From NCBI GenBank assembly GCA_035656635.1, contig DASRSD010000077.1, positions 1 through 48,859 of the forward strand: DNA of 48,859 nt. Reading direction: 5' to 3'. Below, piece after piece: positions 33,244-42,421 of the stretch; within the stretch, counting starts at the first letter, position 1, and each line of letters starts with the position of its first letter. The stretch comes from Pirellulales bacterium (lineage in GTDB: Bacteria > Planctomycetota > Planctomycetia > Pirellulales > JADZDJ01). A model generated the notes under the pieces. The model was not told where the DNA came from. It ran no database searches and saw only the letters and a list, made by a program, of their open reading frames with translations. The position numbers were made by a program, and so were the translations under genes.

Positions 33244-35511
33244 ATGTCCACTGCCGCTGTATCCCCTGTGCCCGCGGTTCCGGATAATGCTTCTGGCACG
33301 GTGCCTCCCGCGGTGCTGGCCACCATTCGCCGTTTTTGGGGATTTCAGCAACTGCGGCCGTTCCAGGCGGAGGCCATTGAAGCGGCTTTGACCGGCCGCG
33401 ATTCGCTGGTGGTGCTGCCCACCGGCGGCGGCAAATCGCTGTGTTATCAGGCGCCGCCGGCCATGACCGGCGGGACCGACGTGGTCATTTCGCCGCTCAT
33501 TTCGCTGATGAAAGACCAGGTCGATGGCCTGCGCGAATGCGGCTATCCGGCGGCGGCGCTACATAGCGGCATCGAAAATGAAGAGCGGAGAAACATCGAG
33601 CAGAGTCTGCTGCGTGGCGAATATCGGTTGTTGTTTGTTGCGCCGGAGCGGGCGGTCACGCCGTGGTTTTTGAACATGGCCCAGCGGCTGAATGTGCGGC
33701 GGTTTGCCATTGATGAGGCCCATTGCATCAGCCATTGGGGGCACGACTTTCGGCCGGAATACCGCCAACTGGCCAAGCTGCGCGAGCAATTTCCGCAGGC
33801 CAGCTTGCACGCGTTCACCGCAACGGCCACACTCCGGGTGCGCGAGGACGTGATCCGGCAATTAAATTTGCGCGACCCGGCGGTATTGGTCGGTTCGTTC
33901 GATCGGCCGAATTTGGTCTACCGTGTGCTGCCCCAGGTTGACGTATATGGGCAAAGCATCGAAGTCGTGCGGCGTTATGCCGGGGAAGCGGTTATCGTAT
34001 ACTGCCTCACGCGAAAAGATGCCGAGTGCGTGGCGGCCGTGTTGAATGCCAATGGCATTCAAGCGGCGGCGTATCATGCGGGCTTGGATCCGGCCGTGCG
34101 GCATCAAGTGCAGGATGCCTTTGCTGCAGAGAAATTGAACGTGGTTGTGGCCACGGTGGCGTTTGGCATGGGCATCGACCGCAGCAATGTGCGCTGCGTG
34201 CTGCACACGGCCATGCCAAAAACGGTCGAGCATTATCAGCAAGAAACAGGCCGGGCCGGGCGCGACGGGTTGGAGGCCGAGTGCGTGCTACTGTATTCGT
34301 TTGCCGACGCCATGCGGTGGGATGGCCTGATTCATAAAAGCGCCGCCGATGCCGAAAATCCCGGCCAGTTTATCGAGGCCCAACAGCAATTGCTCCAACA
34401 AATGCAACGGCTGTGCAATTCGCCGCGCTGCCGGCACCGGGCGCTGGTCGAATACTTCGGCCAACCCTACGAACGGGAAAACTGCGGAGCCTGCGATGTG
34501 TGCTTGGCCGACGTGGAGACAGTGGAAGATGGCACCGTCGCGGCACAAAAAATTCTGTCGTGCGTTGCGCGGGTTGAGGAGCGATTTGGCGTGGGGCACG
34601 TGGTCGATGTGCTGACCGGCGCGAACACCGAAATGATTCGCAACTGCCGGCACGAGCAGCTCAGCACGTACGGCCTGTTGCGTGAAGTGCCCAAAAAGCA
34701 CGTGCAATCGATGGTGTATCAACTGGTCGATCAAGGTTTGCTGGATCGCACGCCGGGCGAGCGGCCCCTGCTAAAGCTCAACGCGGCTTCCCGGGAGGTA
34801 TTGCGCGGCCAGCGAGAAGTTAAATTGCTGCGGCCCAAGCAGACGGCCCCGACGCAGGCCCAGGTGGATGCCGATTCCTGGGAAGGCGTGGACCGCGACC
34901 TGTTCGAGCGGTTGCGAACTTGGCGGCTGGACTTAGCCCACGAGCGCCAAGTGCCGCCCTATTTGGTGCTGGACGATGCCTCGTTGCGCAGTCTGGCGCG
35001 AATTCGGCCCACTCGGCTGGAATTGTTGAAGGAAGTCCGGGGCATCGGCGAAAAACGGTTGGCCGATTTTGGCGCCGGGCTGGTCGAACTGGTTCGCCAT
35101 TACTGCGCCGAATACAAAATCGATGCCGATCAAATTGCTCCCACTTCCGTTTCTGCATTGGGCGGCAGCGCCGGCGAACCGCAAGCGGCCTATATCAAGC
35201 CAAAGCTGCCGAATGCGGTGAAATCGCAAGCGTTCGAGTTATTTCGCCAACGCTGGTCGATTGACGACGTGAAACACAAAATCAATCGGGCGCGCAGTAC
35301 GACGTGCAGCTACCTGGTGGAATTCATCGCCGAAGAAAAACCGCCGCGAATCGATTGCTGGGTCAGCGACGAAATTTACCGCCAAGTGACCGCCGCTGCG
35401 GCTCAACTCGAAGCACGCCGATTAAGTCCCGTGTTTGAACGTTTGGATGGCCGCGTGCCGTACGACCTCATCCGCTTAGTGCTGGCGCATGTGGAATCGG
35501 TCGCACAGTAG
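33244..35511 (+). CDS. recQ: ATP-dependent DNA helicase RecQ
   Basis: This is a 755-aa RecQ helicase, acting in DNA recombination and repair at stalled forks. Walker A is LPTGGGKSLCYQ, the DExH box is AIDEAHCISHWGHDFRPEY, and motif VI is QETGRAGRDGL. The RecQ-Ct zinc site is made by the Cys residues of CNSPRCRHR and ENCGACDVC. An HRDC domain follows (about residues 545-615, LVLDDASLRSLARIRP and GIGEKRLADFG). The last 110 residues form an extra C-terminal domain (FELFRQRWSIDDVKHKINRA and onward) of the HTH_40 type, found in a subset of RecQ proteins. The ATG at 33244 is clear. It is a single gene. Confidence 0.97.
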   Translation: MSTAAVSPVPAVPDNASGTVPPAVLATIRRFWGFQQLRPFQAEAIEAALTGRDSLVVLPTGGGKSLCYQAPPAMTGGTDVVISPLISLMKDQVDGLRECGYPAAALHSGIENEERRNIEQSLLRGEYRLLFVAPERAVTPWFLNMAQRLNVRRFAIDEAHCISHWGHDFRPEYRQLAKLREQFPQASLHAFTATATLRVREDVIRQLNLRDPAVLVGSFDRPNLVYRVLPQVDVYGQSIEVVRRYAGEAVIVYCLTRKDAECVAAVLNANGIQAAAYHAGLDPAVRHQVQDAFAAEKLNVVVATVAFGMGIDRSNVRCVLHTAMPKTVEHYQQETGRAGRDGLEAECVLLYSFADAMRWDGLIHKSAADAENPGQFIEAQQQLLQQMQRLCNSPRCRHRALVEYFGQPYERENCGACDVCLADVETVEDGTVAAQKILSCVARVEERFGVGHVVDVLTGANTEMIRNCRHEQLSTYGLLREVPKKHVQSMVYQLVDQGLLDRTPGERPLLKLNAASREVLRGQREVKLLRPKQTAPTQAQVDADSWEGVDRDLFERLRTWRLDLAHERQVPPYLVLDDASLRSLARIRPTRLELLKEVRGIGEKRLADFGAGLVELVRHYCAEYKIDADQIAPTSVSALGGSAGEPQAAYIKPKLPNAVKSQAFELFRQRWSIDDVKHKINRARSTTCSYLVEFIAEEKPPRIDCWVSDEIYRQVTAAAAQLEARRLSPVFERLDGRVPYDLIRLVLAHVESVAQ

Positions 35512-35535
35512 TCGTTAGCAGCTCGCTGGCACGCT

Positions 35536-35554
35536 AAAAAATTCACGGCGTGAA
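35536..35554 (-). terminator. Short terminator-like hairpin after the antiporter
   Basis: On the minus strand a TTCAC/GTGAA stem with a three-base loop is followed by six T residues (35541-35536). It starts nine bases after the antiporter stop. The stem is short, so the call is tentative. Confidence 0.45.
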
Positions 35555-35562
35555 ACATCGGG

Positions 35563-37191
35563 CTACAAAAATAGCAGGTTTAGCAACACCAAAAGCGGCA
35601 AGAGAATGACGCAGCTATAAACCATGTAGCCGAAGAAGCTAGGCATACGCACGCCCCAGGATTCGGCGATCGATTTAACCATGAAATTGGGCCCGTTGCC
35701 AATGTAGGTCATGCTGCCCATCATAACGGCGCCAAGGCTGATGGCGGCCAGCAGATCTTCGCGGATGAAATGTCCGCTTTGCAGCGCCAATATGCCATGG
35801 CCGGGGGCGGTCGTCATGGCATTGGCGGCTTCGAAATACACCAAATAGGTGGGCGCGTTGTCCAGGAACGACGACAGCGTGCCGCTGGCCCAAAAGAATT
35901 TGTACGGAGTGTTCAAGCCGAGCTCGGCCCCCCGGGCGTTCAGAATTTGCAGCGCCGGCTGCATGCAAATGAAAATGCCGAAGAACAACACGGCCACTTC
36001 GATGATGGCCGCGAAATTGAAATCGTTCATCTTCCGCGTATGGGCCGAGCCGAGCAGTAGCGATAAAGCCAACAGTCCCAACTGCACAACCTCGCGCAAA
36101 TAAAGCCAAGGATGCCAATTGGTGCCGGGGAAAGCTTTGCTAGGGTCGAGGAACGCCACGGCCAGAATGACGCCCAACAGCAGGAGCCCATTCAGTTGCC
36201 AGCCGGCGAAGCGCAAGCGATGAACCTGGGCTTCGTCGCGGACAATATCGCGGGCTTCTTCTCGCGGATAGACATAGTACCGGTCCCAGGCCCAATAAAT
36301 GGCCAGCAGGCAGCCGTTGATGAAGAGCCATTCTTTCCACAAGCTCAGCGTCCACAAAAACGGCACGCCTTGCAGGTAGCCCAGGAACAGCGGGGGGTCG
36401 CCCAGCGGCAGCAAACATCCGCCGCAGTTGCATACGACAAAGGTGAACAGCACGACGGTATGAGCCACATGCTTACGCTGGCGATTCGTTTCCAGCAGCG
36501 GGCGAATTAAAACCATGGCCGCGCCGGTGGTGCCAATCAGGCTCGCCAACAGGGCGCCAATCGCCAAAAAAGCCGTGTTGGTTGCCGGATGTGCCGGTAA
36601 ATCCCCCTCGATGCGAATGCCGCCGCTGATGGTGTATAAACACATCAGCAGAATGATGAATGGAACATATTCATTCAGCATCGCGTTGGCCAACAAGTTG
36701 CCGACTGTGCCCCAATGGAGGAATTCTTCCGGGGTAAATGGCGAAACATGGCGTGCGGGAAAGTGGCCAATGATGGGGAACTGATGCGCCAATCCGTAAT
36801 ACAGCACCGTCAGGGCTGCCAGCCCACCGGCCACGTAAAAGCGGTGCAAATTGCTTTCCCACCAATGCTTGGCCCCATGCAGCAGCGGAAGAATCGCAAT
36901 CGCAGCCAGCATGAGCACGAACGGAATCACCATGTACAACGGCGGCGGGGTGTGTTCCGCCTGTTGCCCCACGGTGGGGCTTGCTGGCTCAGCCGTAGCG
37001 GCTGCCGCCGTGGCATGCATTTCGTCCACGATTAAGCTCGTCGCATGCTGCGGCCCGCCGGCTAGCAGCCAGAAAGCGTAACAAGCGATGATGACGCCGG
37101 CGGCAATCATCACGCCCGTCGAGGAAGCCGGCCGTGTAAATGCCGTTCCTGTAGCGGAAGTCGGAGCTTGCGGGTGGTTGGTGCTGGCCAT
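35563..37191 (-). CDS. NhaD/CitMHS-type sodium:proton antiporter
   Basis: This is a 542-aa transporter of the ion-transporter superfamily with about twelve membrane segments. It contains CNCGGCLLPLGDPPLFLGYL, a Gly/Pro-rich loop typical of the NhaD and CitMHS groups, and the matching second-half motif SSFLDNAPTYLVYFE and GNGPNFMVKSIAES. Together these place it among planctomycete sodium:proton antiporters annotated near citrate transporters. A long N-terminal tail with one helix and an Ala/Thr-rich region precedes the core. The ATG at 37191 is accepted. It may help set sodium and proton balance. The APC permease gene lies upstream in the same direction, with a MITE-like repeat between them. 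Confidence 0.85.
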   Translation of the reverse strand: MASTNHPQAPTSATGTAFTRPASSTGVMIAAGVIIACYAFWLLAGGPQHATSLIVDEMHATAAAATAEPASPTVGQQAEHTPPPLYMVIPFVLMLAAIAILPLLHGAKHWWESNLHRFYVAGGLAALTVLYYGLAHQFPIIGHFPARHVSPFTPEEFLHWGTVGNLLANAMLNEYVPFIILLMCLYTISGGIRIEGDLPAHPATNTAFLAIGALLASLIGTTGAAMVLIRPLLETNRQRKHVAHTVVLFTFVVCNCGGCLLPLGDPPLFLGYLQGVPFLWTLSLWKEWLFINGCLLAIYWAWDRYYVYPREEARDIVRDEAQVHRLRFAGWQLNGLLLLGVILAVAFLDPSKAFPGTNWHPWLYLREVVQLGLLALSLLLGSAHTRKMNDFNFAAIIEVAVLFFGIFICMQPALQILNARGAELGLNTPYKFFWASGTLSSFLDNAPTYLVYFEAANAMTTAPGHGILALQSGHFIREDLLAAISLGAVMMGSMTYIGNGPNFMVKSIAESWGVRMPSFFGYMVYSCVILLPLLVLLNLLFL

Positions 37192-37292
37192 TCAAAAAAA
37201 ATCGTTCAGGAGTGAAAGAACGTGGCTACGGACGGCCACGCCGCCCTGCATTCTTACGTCATGCGGAATGAAAACGCCAGGGCAGCCGGTGA

Positions 37293-37404
37293 TCGCCTAA
37301 TTTGGCCACTCCACAATGTAGTGACGGCTGTCCTCAGCCGTTTTTCTCGAGTGACACGCCGGCGGCTGGGACAGCCACCATTACATTTTTTTCAAATTAG
37401 GCGA
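37293..37404 (-). repeat. MITE-like palindromic element, copy B
   Basis: This 112-bp element has 12-bp terminal inverted repeats (TCGCCTAATTTG and CAAATTAGGCGA). Its interior ATGTAGTGACGGCTGTCCTC and the second arm match the reverse complement of copy A at 9476-9597 almost base for base. It lies between the antiporter and APC permease genes. The two copies differ mainly in the stem tips and ends, so they are diverged members of one family. Confidence 0.75.
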
Positions 37405-37423
37405 CCGGGCAAACCTGTGGCGA

Positions 37424-39499
37424 CTAACCGATGAACACCTCCGGTTGCAGGGTGGGGTTGGGCTCGGCCCGGCGGATCAGCTCGCGAACCATCCAGGGAA
37501 CGTTCCCCTCGCCGAACAACAGGAAGCTAATGCTGGCGGCCATCGGGTTTTCGTTCGACCAGCCGAAGTGCACCTCCGGCGGCCGGCCGGCGCGCGACAG
37601 CTCCAGGGCAATGGTGGCGATGACGTGGGCCACCGATGCGCAGCGCCGCACGCCAATGATAAACCGTTCCTCGCTTTGGCGAATTTCCATGAGCGGCATT
37701 TGCTCGAACTCGCTGGTGTCGCCCAACTCCGCTTCGATGAACACAATCGGCACCTCATCGGCAATTCGATGGCGCTCGCGGATGATTTGCTCTTTTTGGG
37801 CCAAATCGCGCGCACCGGGGCGATGGGGCACCAGCACGGGGAATTCCAAGTGCTTCAAGCTGTCCCACAGGAAGCGCGATTCGTAGCTCACAAATTCGAA
37901 GCCGGCGAAGCGCAGCTCGGTGCTGCGCCGCATCCGCGACCAGAACGACAACACGACCACGGCCACGATAAAGCAACTGGCGATTTTAATGCCGTCGGGC
38001 CGTTCGATCATGTTGCGCGCCGTGGTGTAGAAAAACACTGCGGTAATGAACACGTATGCCCAGGGAATGCGAAACGGAGTGTAAATGTTTTCGCTTTTGC
38101 GGTAGCGATCGATCACGGTGGCCACGCAGCCGCTGGAAATCAGCACCAACACGCCGGTGGCGTAAGCGCCCCCTTGGGCTTCCACATCGGCATGAAAAAT
38201 CCAAGTGACCAGCAGGTTAATGGCGGTGAAAATGAGCACCAGCGGCCGAACCACGCGGGCCCATTCCGGGGCCATGCCATAGCGAGGCAAATACTGCGGC
38301 ACCAGATTCAGCAGGCCCGCCATCGCGCTGGCGCCGGCGAAGCTGAGAATGACCACGGTCGAAAGATCGTAAATGGTGCCGAACACTTCGCCAAACAGCG
38401 GGCAAATTGGGCCGCCGTTGTGAGCCAAATACGCCAGCGCACGCCCTTGGGCCACGCCCCCTTCGCCGAGCAAACTGGGGTCGATCAGCGTGGCGGTGAC
38501 AATTGAAGAGCTAAGCAACAACACCGACATCAGCAAGGCGGCCGTCACCATCAGCTTGCGCGTGTTGCGGATGCGGCCCAGCGGATTTTGCGGATCGTCG
38601 TCTTTGTCGCCTTGAATCAGCGGCATCACGGCCACGCCGGTTTCAAAGCCGCTCAGGCCCAGGGCCAGCTTCGGAAAAATCAGCAGGCAAATGGCGGCAA
38701 TCGAGCCCAGGCTGGTTCCCGACACCAGCGCCGGCAAATGCTTAATGTGCCAGTTGCCGTCGCAAACGTTTTGCCACCAACCTTCCAACCGGGCCGGATG
38801 CGCCAGTAAGTAAACCAATCCGCTGCCGATGACGATGGCATTTAGCGTCAGATACACGCCCACGATGACCACAGCCAGGCCAATCACCTCGCGGAAGCCG
38901 CGCAAAAAACTGGCCCCCAGCAAGACGAGCAGCAGCATGGTTACCATCATTTGTTGCTTGCCTTCGCTCAGTTGACGGATGAAGGCGGGCATTTTCGCCC
39001 AATACGGGTTGTGAGTTAAATGCACGGCGGCATCGGCGGCGCTCAGCGTTTTGGTGATGACAAAATCGGTGGCAGCAAAACCGAGCAGAATCAGCACCAG
39101 CGTTTTGCCTTTCCAGCCGTGCACCAATTGCTCCAGCATGGCAATCGAGCCTTGCCCATGAGGCGATTGTCCGGCCACGTGCGAATAAACCGGCACGGCC
39201 CCAAACAGCGTCAGCAGCACCAACACCACGGTGGCCAAGGGGGCCAACATGCCGGCGGCCTCGAAAGCAATCGACGGCTGATACCCCAGCGTGCTGAAAT
39301 AATCGACCCCCGTCAGGCACATGACCCAAAACCAAGGGCTTTGGTGCCAGACGGGGGCGACTTGATGTTGCGGCGAATTATCGTTGGGGAGTTTTAGCGA
39401 CGTCGACGATTGACGAATCGTGGCCGATGGCCCGGCATCGGTCGATAGCGCCGGCGCACCTTGGAGTTTTACATCGTCGCCCGTGAGAAAAGCGCCCAT
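37424..39499 (-). CDS. APC-family permease with cytosolic C-terminal domain
   Basis: This is a 691-aa transporter with twelve predicted membrane helices in residues 55-520 and a soluble C-terminal region of about 170 residues. The first helix region has MCLTGVDYFSTLGYQPSIAF, a pattern seen in APC-superfamily permeases of Planctomycetes. The overall architecture (APC core plus cytosolic tail) recalls KimA-type potassium importers, although amino-acid transport is the default call. The tail carries strands and helices such as EVPIVFIEAELGDTSEF and HVIATIALEL. The ATG at 39499 is clear. Being next to glnK-amt and a KdpDE-like pair, it may belong to an ion or nitrogen response, which is an inference. 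Confidence 0.78.
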   Translation of the reverse strand: MGAFLTGDDVKLQGAPALSTDAGPSATIRQSSTSLKLPNDNSPQHQVAPVWHQSPWFWVMCLTGVDYFSTLGYQPSIAFEAAGMLAPLATVVLVLLTLFGAVPVYSHVAGQSPHGQGSIAMLEQLVHGWKGKTLVLILLGFAATDFVITKTLSAADAAVHLTHNPYWAKMPAFIRQLSEGKQQMMVTMLLLVLLGASFLRGFREVIGLAVVIVGVYLTLNAIVIGSGLVYLLAHPARLEGWWQNVCDGNWHIKHLPALVSGTSLGSIAAICLLIFPKLALGLSGFETGVAVMPLIQGDKDDDPQNPLGRIRNTRKLMVTAALLMSVLLLSSSIVTATLIDPSLLGEGGVAQGRALAYLAHNGGPICPLFGEVFGTIYDLSTVVILSFAGASAMAGLLNLVPQYLPRYGMAPEWARVVRPLVLIFTAINLLVTWIFHADVEAQGGAYATGVLVLISSGCVATVIDRYRKSENIYTPFRIPWAYVFITAVFFYTTARNMIERPDGIKIASCFIVAVVVLSFWSRMRRSTELRFAGFEFVSYESRFLWDSLKHLEFPVLVPHRPGARDLAQKEQIIRERHRIADEVPIVFIEAELGDTSEFEQMPLMEIRQSEERFIIGVRRCASVAHVIATIALELSRAGRPPEVHFGWSNENPMAASISFLLFGEGNVPWMVRELIRRAEPNPTLQPEVFIG

Positions 39500-39650
39500 G
39501 ACGCTGGCTTTCGTGGAAGCACGCCGAAAAGCATCTGGACTGAAACGCTCGCAAACGAACCGGGCACATTGTAGCAGGCCAAGGTTGAACTAGCCAAAGC
39601 AAGTTGGACGCGCCTGGAAGCGGGCCAAGGTTCTACGGCACCCTCACCCT

Positions 39651-39673
39651 GCCCTCTCCCAAGGGGAGAGGGC
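39651..39673. repeat. Widespread bacterial palindrome (CCCTCTCCC type)
   Basis: GCCCTCTCCC and GGGAGAGGGC enclose AAG, and CCTCACCCT precedes it on the plus strand. The same short palindrome is found in intergenic DNA of many unrelated bacteria. Here it lies about 50 bp after the glnK stop and could stop or stabilise the glnK transcript on the minus strand. Confidence 0.6.
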
Positions 39674-39720
39674 TTGAAATCGGCCCGCGTTAATCTGGCC
39701 CACATCAAACTGGCCGTGCA

Positions 39721-40074
<354 letters not shown>

Positions 40075-40126
40075 TCAGGAATCTATTTGTGAGTGAGAAG
40101 GATTTACCGCCGTTTTAGTAGCGCTC

Positions 40127-40156
40127 CGCTCCGATGGTGCATGCACCATCGGAGCG
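40127..40156. other. Perfect 30-bp palindrome between amt1 and glnK
   Basis: CGCTCCGATGGTGC followed by its exact complement gives a 30-bp dyad centred on GCATGC without a loop. It lies between the amt1 stop and the glnK ribosome-binding site on the minus strand. It may trim or attenuate the amt1-glnK transcript, or serve as a protein site. No T-tract follows it. Confidence 0.55.
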
Positions 40157-40202
40157 AGACGTCAACGTGATTGACTTTACCTTGCAGAACGTTTGACAGA
40201 AA

Positions 40203-42008
40203 CTAGGAGCTACCGGTGTGCTCGAAATCGGGCCAGCCCAGGGCGCCCATTTCAGGCATATCGAGACCTTCGATTTCGGTTTCCCTGCTGACACGAAGCG
40301 GCGTGATTAGGTTGCTGAATTTGAACCAGATCATCGCCATCGCGAAACCGAATACGAAGACTACACCACAGTCGATGATCTGCGCTACGAGCTGACTAGG
40401 ATCACCGTAGAACAGACCACGAACGCCATCGATTCCACCCGCTCCTGGTGCTTTAACCCAGGCATCGCGGACGACACCGTTCCAGCCAGCTCCGTACTGC
40501 CCGGTCGCTAGCAATCCGACCGACAAAACGCCCCACAAGCCACAAGCTCCGTGAACAGAAATGGCGCCTACGGGATCGTCGACACGAACCTTATCGAAGA
40601 AGGCGACGCTCCAGACCACAAGCACGCCGGCGACGGCCCCGATGATACAAGCGCCCATACTATTTACAAAGGCGGAAGGAGCTGTAATGGCGACTAAGCC
40701 CGCCAACATGCCGTTGCAAAGCATGGATGGATCAGGTTTCTTTCCTTGGACAAACATCATATAGCACATGGTTGCCAAGGCGCCTGTAACGCTGGCCAAC
40801 ATGGTGTTCACCACGACATGTGCAATCCGCAGATCGGAGCCTGCCAACGTGGAGCCGGGATTAAATCCGAACCAACCGAAGGCCAGAATAAAAGTACCGA
40901 TGAGGGCCATAGGCAGACTGTGACCAGGGAACGCGTTAATTTTCCCATCAACATATTTGCCAATGCGCGGCCCGATACAGATTGCACCTGCCAGACCGAT
41001 AATGCCACCCATGGCATGCACTACGCCGGAACCGGCAAAGTCGACGGCGCCATGCCCAAAGCCCCAGTTGACGCCCATTTGTGCGAGCCAACCTCCTCCC
41101 CATAGCCAGTTGGCATAGATGCAATACGGCAGCGCGACCCACAGACCATAGAGACAGAAGTTTTTCCACGTCCAACGTTCCGCCATGGCGCCCGTGGGAA
41201 TGGTGGCGGTGGTGTCCATGAACACCATCATGAAGAAGAACAGCGCCATCACGCCGACATCGTCAACGCCCTGCAAGCACCAACCCTTGGTGCCAACAAT
41301 TCCATATTTGAAAGCGCCGTTGCCGCTGGAGTCGGGTCCGATACCGATGCCTTGGTTCAGAACCGCAGTGCCTGGGCCAAGAGATGCGTACCAACCTGGC
41401 GGCACGGGACCGTTGTACCAGTTACCCCAACCCAATGCGAAACCGTACACGTAAAATGCGATGCAGCCGAGCGGATAAATCATGAAGTTCATGGCGAAGG
41501 TATGGGCCGAGTTTTTCGAACGGCACAAGCCGCCTTCCACCATGGCGAAACCGGCTTGCATGAACATCACCAAGAAGCCGGTTACCAACGTCCACACGAA
41601 GTTGATCGAGAATAAATTGTGCGAGATGCGATCATAGTTGTCTTCTTTACTCAGTGTGGTCGGAACATCGCCCTTACCATCGCCGGCTGGGGTTGCCCAC
41701 ACGCCCGCATGACCGCCCGTGGCATCAGGCCAAAAGAGTAAACCGCTGTCGTCTTTTTTCGTTAAGTCCGAACTGAAATAATCGGGTAGCTTGGGCGTTG
41801 CAGCGGCCGCCTCAGCAGGAGCAGCGGCCGGAGCGGTAGTGGCAGCAGCAGGAGCGGCAGCAGCAGGAACGGCTGCGTCCGGCGCCTTTTTTGCATCCTG
41901 AGAGAAAACATATGATCGAGAAACAACGAACCCCAAAACAATTGCCACAAACCAAATGACCGGCTTTCTACTAATTAATACTTGCCACCATTTCCGCCTG
42001 TTCGACAT
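40203..42008 (-). CDS. amt: Ammonium transporter Amt1
   Basis: This is an ammonium channel of 601 aa from ATG 42008, with GAGGAG eight bases upstream (an ATG further upstream is rejected). An N-terminal hydrophobic helix (VIWFVAIVLGFVVSRSYVF) and an Ala/Pro-rich linker precede the Amt core of eleven helices, so a cleaved signal peptide or a tethered periplasmic linker is likely. Pore residues are kept: the gate area FFFMMVFMD, WLWGGGW, Asp and first His in HGAVDFAGSGVVHA, and the second His in SVHGACGLWG. The C-terminus ends with LRVSRETEIEGLDMPEMG, a common PII-responsive tail. It is cotranscribed with glnK. A sigma-54-like promoter lies about 95-110 bp upstream. Confidence 0.93.
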   Translation of the reverse strand: MSNRRKWWQVLISRKPVIWFVAIVLGFVVSRSYVFSQDAKKAPDAAVPAAAAPAAATTAPAAAPAEAAAATPKLPDYFSSDLTKKDDSGLLFWPDATGGHAGVWATPAGDGKGDVPTTLSKEDNYDRISHNLFSINFVWTLVTGFLVMFMQAGFAMVEGGLCRSKNSAHTFAMNFMIYPLGCIAFYVYGFALGWGNWYNGPVPPGWYASLGPGTAVLNQGIGIGPDSSGNGAFKYGIVGTKGWCLQGVDDVGVMALFFFMMVFMDTTATIPTGAMAERWTWKNFCLYGLWVALPYCIYANWLWGGGWLAQMGVNWGFGHGAVDFAGSGVVHAMGGIIGLAGAICIGPRIGKYVDGKINAFPGHSLPMALIGTFILAFGWFGFNPGSTLAGSDLRIAHVVVNTMLASVTGALATMCYMMFVQGKKPDPSMLCNGMLAGLVAITAPSAFVNSMGACIIGAVAGVLVVWSVAFFDKVRVDDPVGAISVHGACGLWGVLSVGLLATGQYGAGWNGVVRDAWVKAPGAGGIDGVRGLFYGDPSQLVAQIIDCGVVFVFGFAMAMIWFKFSNLITPLRVSRETEIEGLDMPEMGALGWPDFEHTGSS

Positions 42009-42101
42009 GACACATTCTCCTCGGATAAAAGGACCGTACAAAGCGCACACCGACGACAAAATTGAATTGGACCTCGCACTAATGGAGGCCGCGAGGCGAT
42101 T

Positions 42102-42117
42102 TGCAATCGCTGTACCG
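42102..42117 (-). promoter_or_regulatory. Sigma-54-like promoter before amt1
   Basis: On the minus strand CGGTACAGCGATTGCA matches the TGGCAC-N5-TTGCW consensus with the exact GG-N10-GC spacing. The predicted transcript start lies about 80-85 bp before the amt1 ATG. It shares GGTAC and TTGCA with the stronger site at 48814-48829. Sigma-54 control of amt-glnK is common in bacteria. Use here is inferred. Confidence 0.4.
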
Positions 42118-42128
42118 CAGCAGCGCGC

Positions 42129-42149
42129 AGTGCGCGCAATTTAAGCGCG
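42129..42149. promoter_or_regulatory. Inverted repeat upstream of the amt1 promoter
   Basis: TGCGCGC and GCGCGCA flank AATTTAA. The dyad lies about 12 bp upstream of the sigma-54-like -24 element on the minus strand. An activator for sigma-54 normally binds further away, so this could be a repressor or KdpE-type site. Confidence 0.35.
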
Positions 42150-42421
42150 CATTTACAACTGCTTACAGCGTGCTAGCTTACGAGTGTGCAATCACAGAAA
42201 AACTGGATGCACGCATGCGCGGCATGAAAAACAAATGCTTCGCCGCCAAGCGGCAGTTGCCGGAAAGATTGGCAAATTTATAAAGTTTTTATTTTTTAGC
42301 GATACAACTTTATGAAATCTTCGCGCGCCTGCAGCAAAGCAACTCACCACCCGCTCGTCCCATCAACCGCTCCGTTAGCGCGTCGCGGCTAAACGTTGAA
42401 GGCAATATTTCTGCTATTGCG

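Noticed and set aside
37445-38506. Long plus-strand frame (353 codons) opposite the APC permease
   Set aside because: It is rich in His, Gln and Ala, as expected from the complement of hydrophobic codons, and has no start signal or recognisable domain. The permease on the other strand explains the sequence.
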